A stretch of 64,000 nt of DNA from Xanthomonas translucens pv. cerealis (GTDB taxonomy: Bacteria; Pseudomonadota; Gammaproteobacteria; Xanthomonadales; Xanthomonadaceae). The notes beneath the pieces are model-generated. The model was not told the DNA's origin. It worked only from the letters and a program-made list of their open reading frames with translations, and ran no database searches. Below, in pieces: positions 62,829 to 64,000 of the stretch. The stretch covers positions 558,001 through 622,000 of the forward strand of contig NZ_CP038228.1 in NCBI RefSeq assembly GCF_006838285.1. Direction: 5' to 3'. The position numbers and the translations under genes are program-made. Each line of letters opens with the position of its first letter. Position 1 is the stretch's first letter.

Positions 62829-62956
62829 GTGACCGGGGCCGCCTTCAGGCGGCCCAATCAAGGGGGGCGCGCAGCGCCCCCGCCAGCCGCTTTGAGCGGC
62901 CCGCACATCTAAAGCCCCAGGCTTTGCCGGGGGACATTTAACTACAGTACCTGCTG
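62829..62956. terminator. Cluster of three to four hairpins between cutC remnant and LRR gene 3
   Basis: Stems: GGGCCGCC/GGCGGCCC (62837-62844 with 62849-62856, TTCA loop), GGGGCGC/GCGCCCC (62865-62871 with 62875-62881), GCCGCT/AGCGGC (62886-62891 with 62895-62900), and an imperfect GCCCCAGGC/GCCGGGG pair near 62914-62932. It lies between convergent genes and could stop transcription from both sides. No poly-T tracts follow the stems, so the terminator role is tentative. Confidence 0.5.
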
Positions 62957-64000
62957 CTATGGATCGGTGTGCTCGCCCGTTTGTGTTTGCTCGGTGATAT
63001 GAAGTTCCAACTCCGGGAAATGTGTGCGAAAAGATGGTTCGGCGATGATGATGTGCTCTCGTTCTCGCCACATGTTCAACGCTCTATTGAGATTGTCAAA
63101 ATTTACGGCATCAGCTTTTTGGTCATATGCTCCCTTGTCTGTTGTCATGACCAATCCGCGTCTCCCTAATAGTATGGATCTTGTTTCGGGATTGTTGCTT
63201 TCCTCAACCAACGTCTGCATTCCCGGGATTTCACCTAATGTCATTCGGCGGCCGGTGTTTTCCAATTCCCGATCGAAGGGTGGGTTTCCCTTCATGAACG
63301 GGTTCTTGCCATCGTCGATCAGATCAAGTGCAGCGTATGCACGCTCGTTGATTTTTTTTCTTGCGATGGCCTTTTCCATCTCCTGTGGGGACTGTGTGCG
63401 GCTTGGACCAGCGGCGCTATTCGAAGAAGACGCGGCATATTGCGCTATCTCCCTGGCTCGACTTCCCGCTCCCGGTCGCAGCCTGTTGAGCTGATCCTCA
63501 AGATGCCGTGGGACTCTGATGTTACAATTGCCAGGCAGTTGTCTTATTGATTCAGGAAGCGCGGTCAGATTGTCGCAGCCGCGCAGGTTGAGTTCCTCAA
63601 GTTCCTGAAGCTGTCCCAGGTTTTGCGGAAGCGCACGCAATTGCGTGCAGTTCGCCAACGCAAGCTTTTTGAGGCGCCGCAACTCGCAAACTGTCGGTTG
63701 CAGCTCCCGGATATTGGCCCTTTCCAGATTCAGTTCCTGCAATTTTTTCAGGTTGTTTATGTCACGAGGAAGCGCCATCAAAGGCGATCCTCCGAGATCC
63801 AATCGCTCAAGTTTGTACATCTGCGTCACACAGTCGGGAACGTGCCTCAAGCCGCTCCCGTGCAAGCTCAGATTTCTGAGTCTGGTCAATCCGTGCAATC
63901 CACTGGAATCGATGCTTATCAGTGAGGTGGGGAGCCGTTCGAGCCGCTTGCATCCGACGATTTCCAGCGATTGCAGTCGGCTAAGATCGCGAAGCGACTC
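62957..64000 (-). CDS. XopL-family leucine-rich-repeat type III effector-like protein 3 (N-terminus outside window)
   Basis: 347 residues are visible; the frame is open to base 64000, so the N-terminal part and promoter are missing. The visible part begins in the LRRs ('SLRDLSRLQSLEIVGCKRLERLP'), continues 'LDLGGSPLMALPRDINNLKKLQELNLERANI', 'LNLRGCDNLTALPESIRQLPGNC', 'IRVPRHLEDQL', and ends with the shared C-terminal module ('ALDLIDDGKNPFMKGNP', 'MTLGEI', 'MWREREHIIIAEPSFRTHFPELELHI'). It is closer to paralogue 2 than to 1 in the tail. The TTG near 63898 is internal, not the start. Confidence 0.87.
   Translation of the reverse strand, partial: ESLRDLSRLQSLEIVGCKRLERLPTSLISIDSSGLHGLTRLRNLSLHGSGLRHVPDCVTQMYKLERLDLGGSPLMALPRDINNLKKLQELNLERANIRELQPTVCELRRLKKLALANCTQLRALPQNLGQLQELEELNLRGCDNLTALPESIRQLPGNCNIRVPRHLEDQLNRLRPGAGSRAREIAQYAASSSNSAAGPSRTQSPQEMEKAIARKKINERAYAALDLIDDGKNPFMKGNPPFDRELENTGRRMTLGEIPGMQTLVEESNNPETRSILLGRRGLVMTTDKGAYDQKADAVNFDNLNRALNMWREREHIIIAEPSFRTHFPELELHITEQTQTGEHTDP

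Noticed and set aside
62837..62932. Hairpin cluster as an integron attC site or insertion-sequence end
   Set aside because: No R' and R'' core sites, no integrase and no target duplication were found; kept only as hairpins.
58240..64000. LRR proteins as Ralstonia GALA-type F-box effectors
   Set aside because: No F-box is seen at the N-terminus, and the LRR block resembles XopL instead.

Overview
The window is chromosomal DNA of a plant-associated xanthomonad (Xanthomonas or a close relative in the Lysobacteraceae). This rests on the GC-rich codon use, the pilG-pilH-pilI-pilJ-pilL-chpB-chpC order known from Xanthomonas and Xylella, abundant GTAG-type REP elements and heptanucleotide repeats, an Oar-like TonB-dependent receptor, and XopL-family leucine-rich type III effector genes preceded by a perfect HrpX plant-inducible-promoter (PIP) box. 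No tRNA, rRNA or CRISPR was seen.

Layout. 1-6.9 kb: end of a LysR regulator, a CPA2-type cation/proton antiporter, a decayed secreted-protein gene, a GH51 arabinofuranosidase divergent from an aldose 1-epimerase with repeated operator-like sites between them, and a CcsA-like membrane protein. 7-13 kb: a conserved translation and export block (ffh, nitronate monooxygenase, class IV PLP lyase/aminotransferase, rpsP-rimM-trmD-rplS). 13-24.5 kb: MATE transporter, small lipoprotein, Hsp15-like S4 protein, an IS110 remnant, an HExxH protein, GNAT-minC-minD-minE, a NarL-type two-component pair, an SRPBCC protein, a DUF423 protein and an AlkA-like glycosylase. 24.8-38.3 kb: a two-domain glycosyltransferase, PBP1b with a probable TPR lipoprotein activator, a DinG/YoaA-like helicase, tsaB, the Oar-like receptor, and a gshB-tonB pair. 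38.6-51.1 kb: the complete type IV pilus (Pil-Chp) chemosensory operon, including a 2374-residue hybrid kinase PilL. 51.2-56.1 kb: a low-GC/high-GC/low-GC mosaic RHS locus whose secretion-signal start is out of frame with the body, followed by a tiny overlapping membrane-protein gene. 56.3-64 kb: a Tat-exported asparaginase-type Ntn hydrolase, cutC, and three minus-strand XopL-family LRR genes interleaved with debris of a second cutC and of a sialidase-like gene.

What stands out. (1) The XopL-like array: three diverged paralogues share a C-terminal module of about 150 residues. A TTCGT-N15-TTCGT PIP box lies 82 nt before the second gene, and the duplicated cutC debris suggests the array grew by segmental duplication. 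(2) The RHS gene appears split at a G5 tract, so one added G would fuse a signal peptide to the RHS body. (3) The Pil-Chp cluster lacks pilK (CheR), and its CheB-like protein has lost the catalytic Ser and His, which suggests adaptation by methylation has been abandoned. (4) Heptanucleotide arrays flank dinG, encode the C-terminal tail of the helicase, and fill the trmD leader.

All coordinates and motifs were read by eye. Family names come from recognition of motifs and gene order, not from searches.
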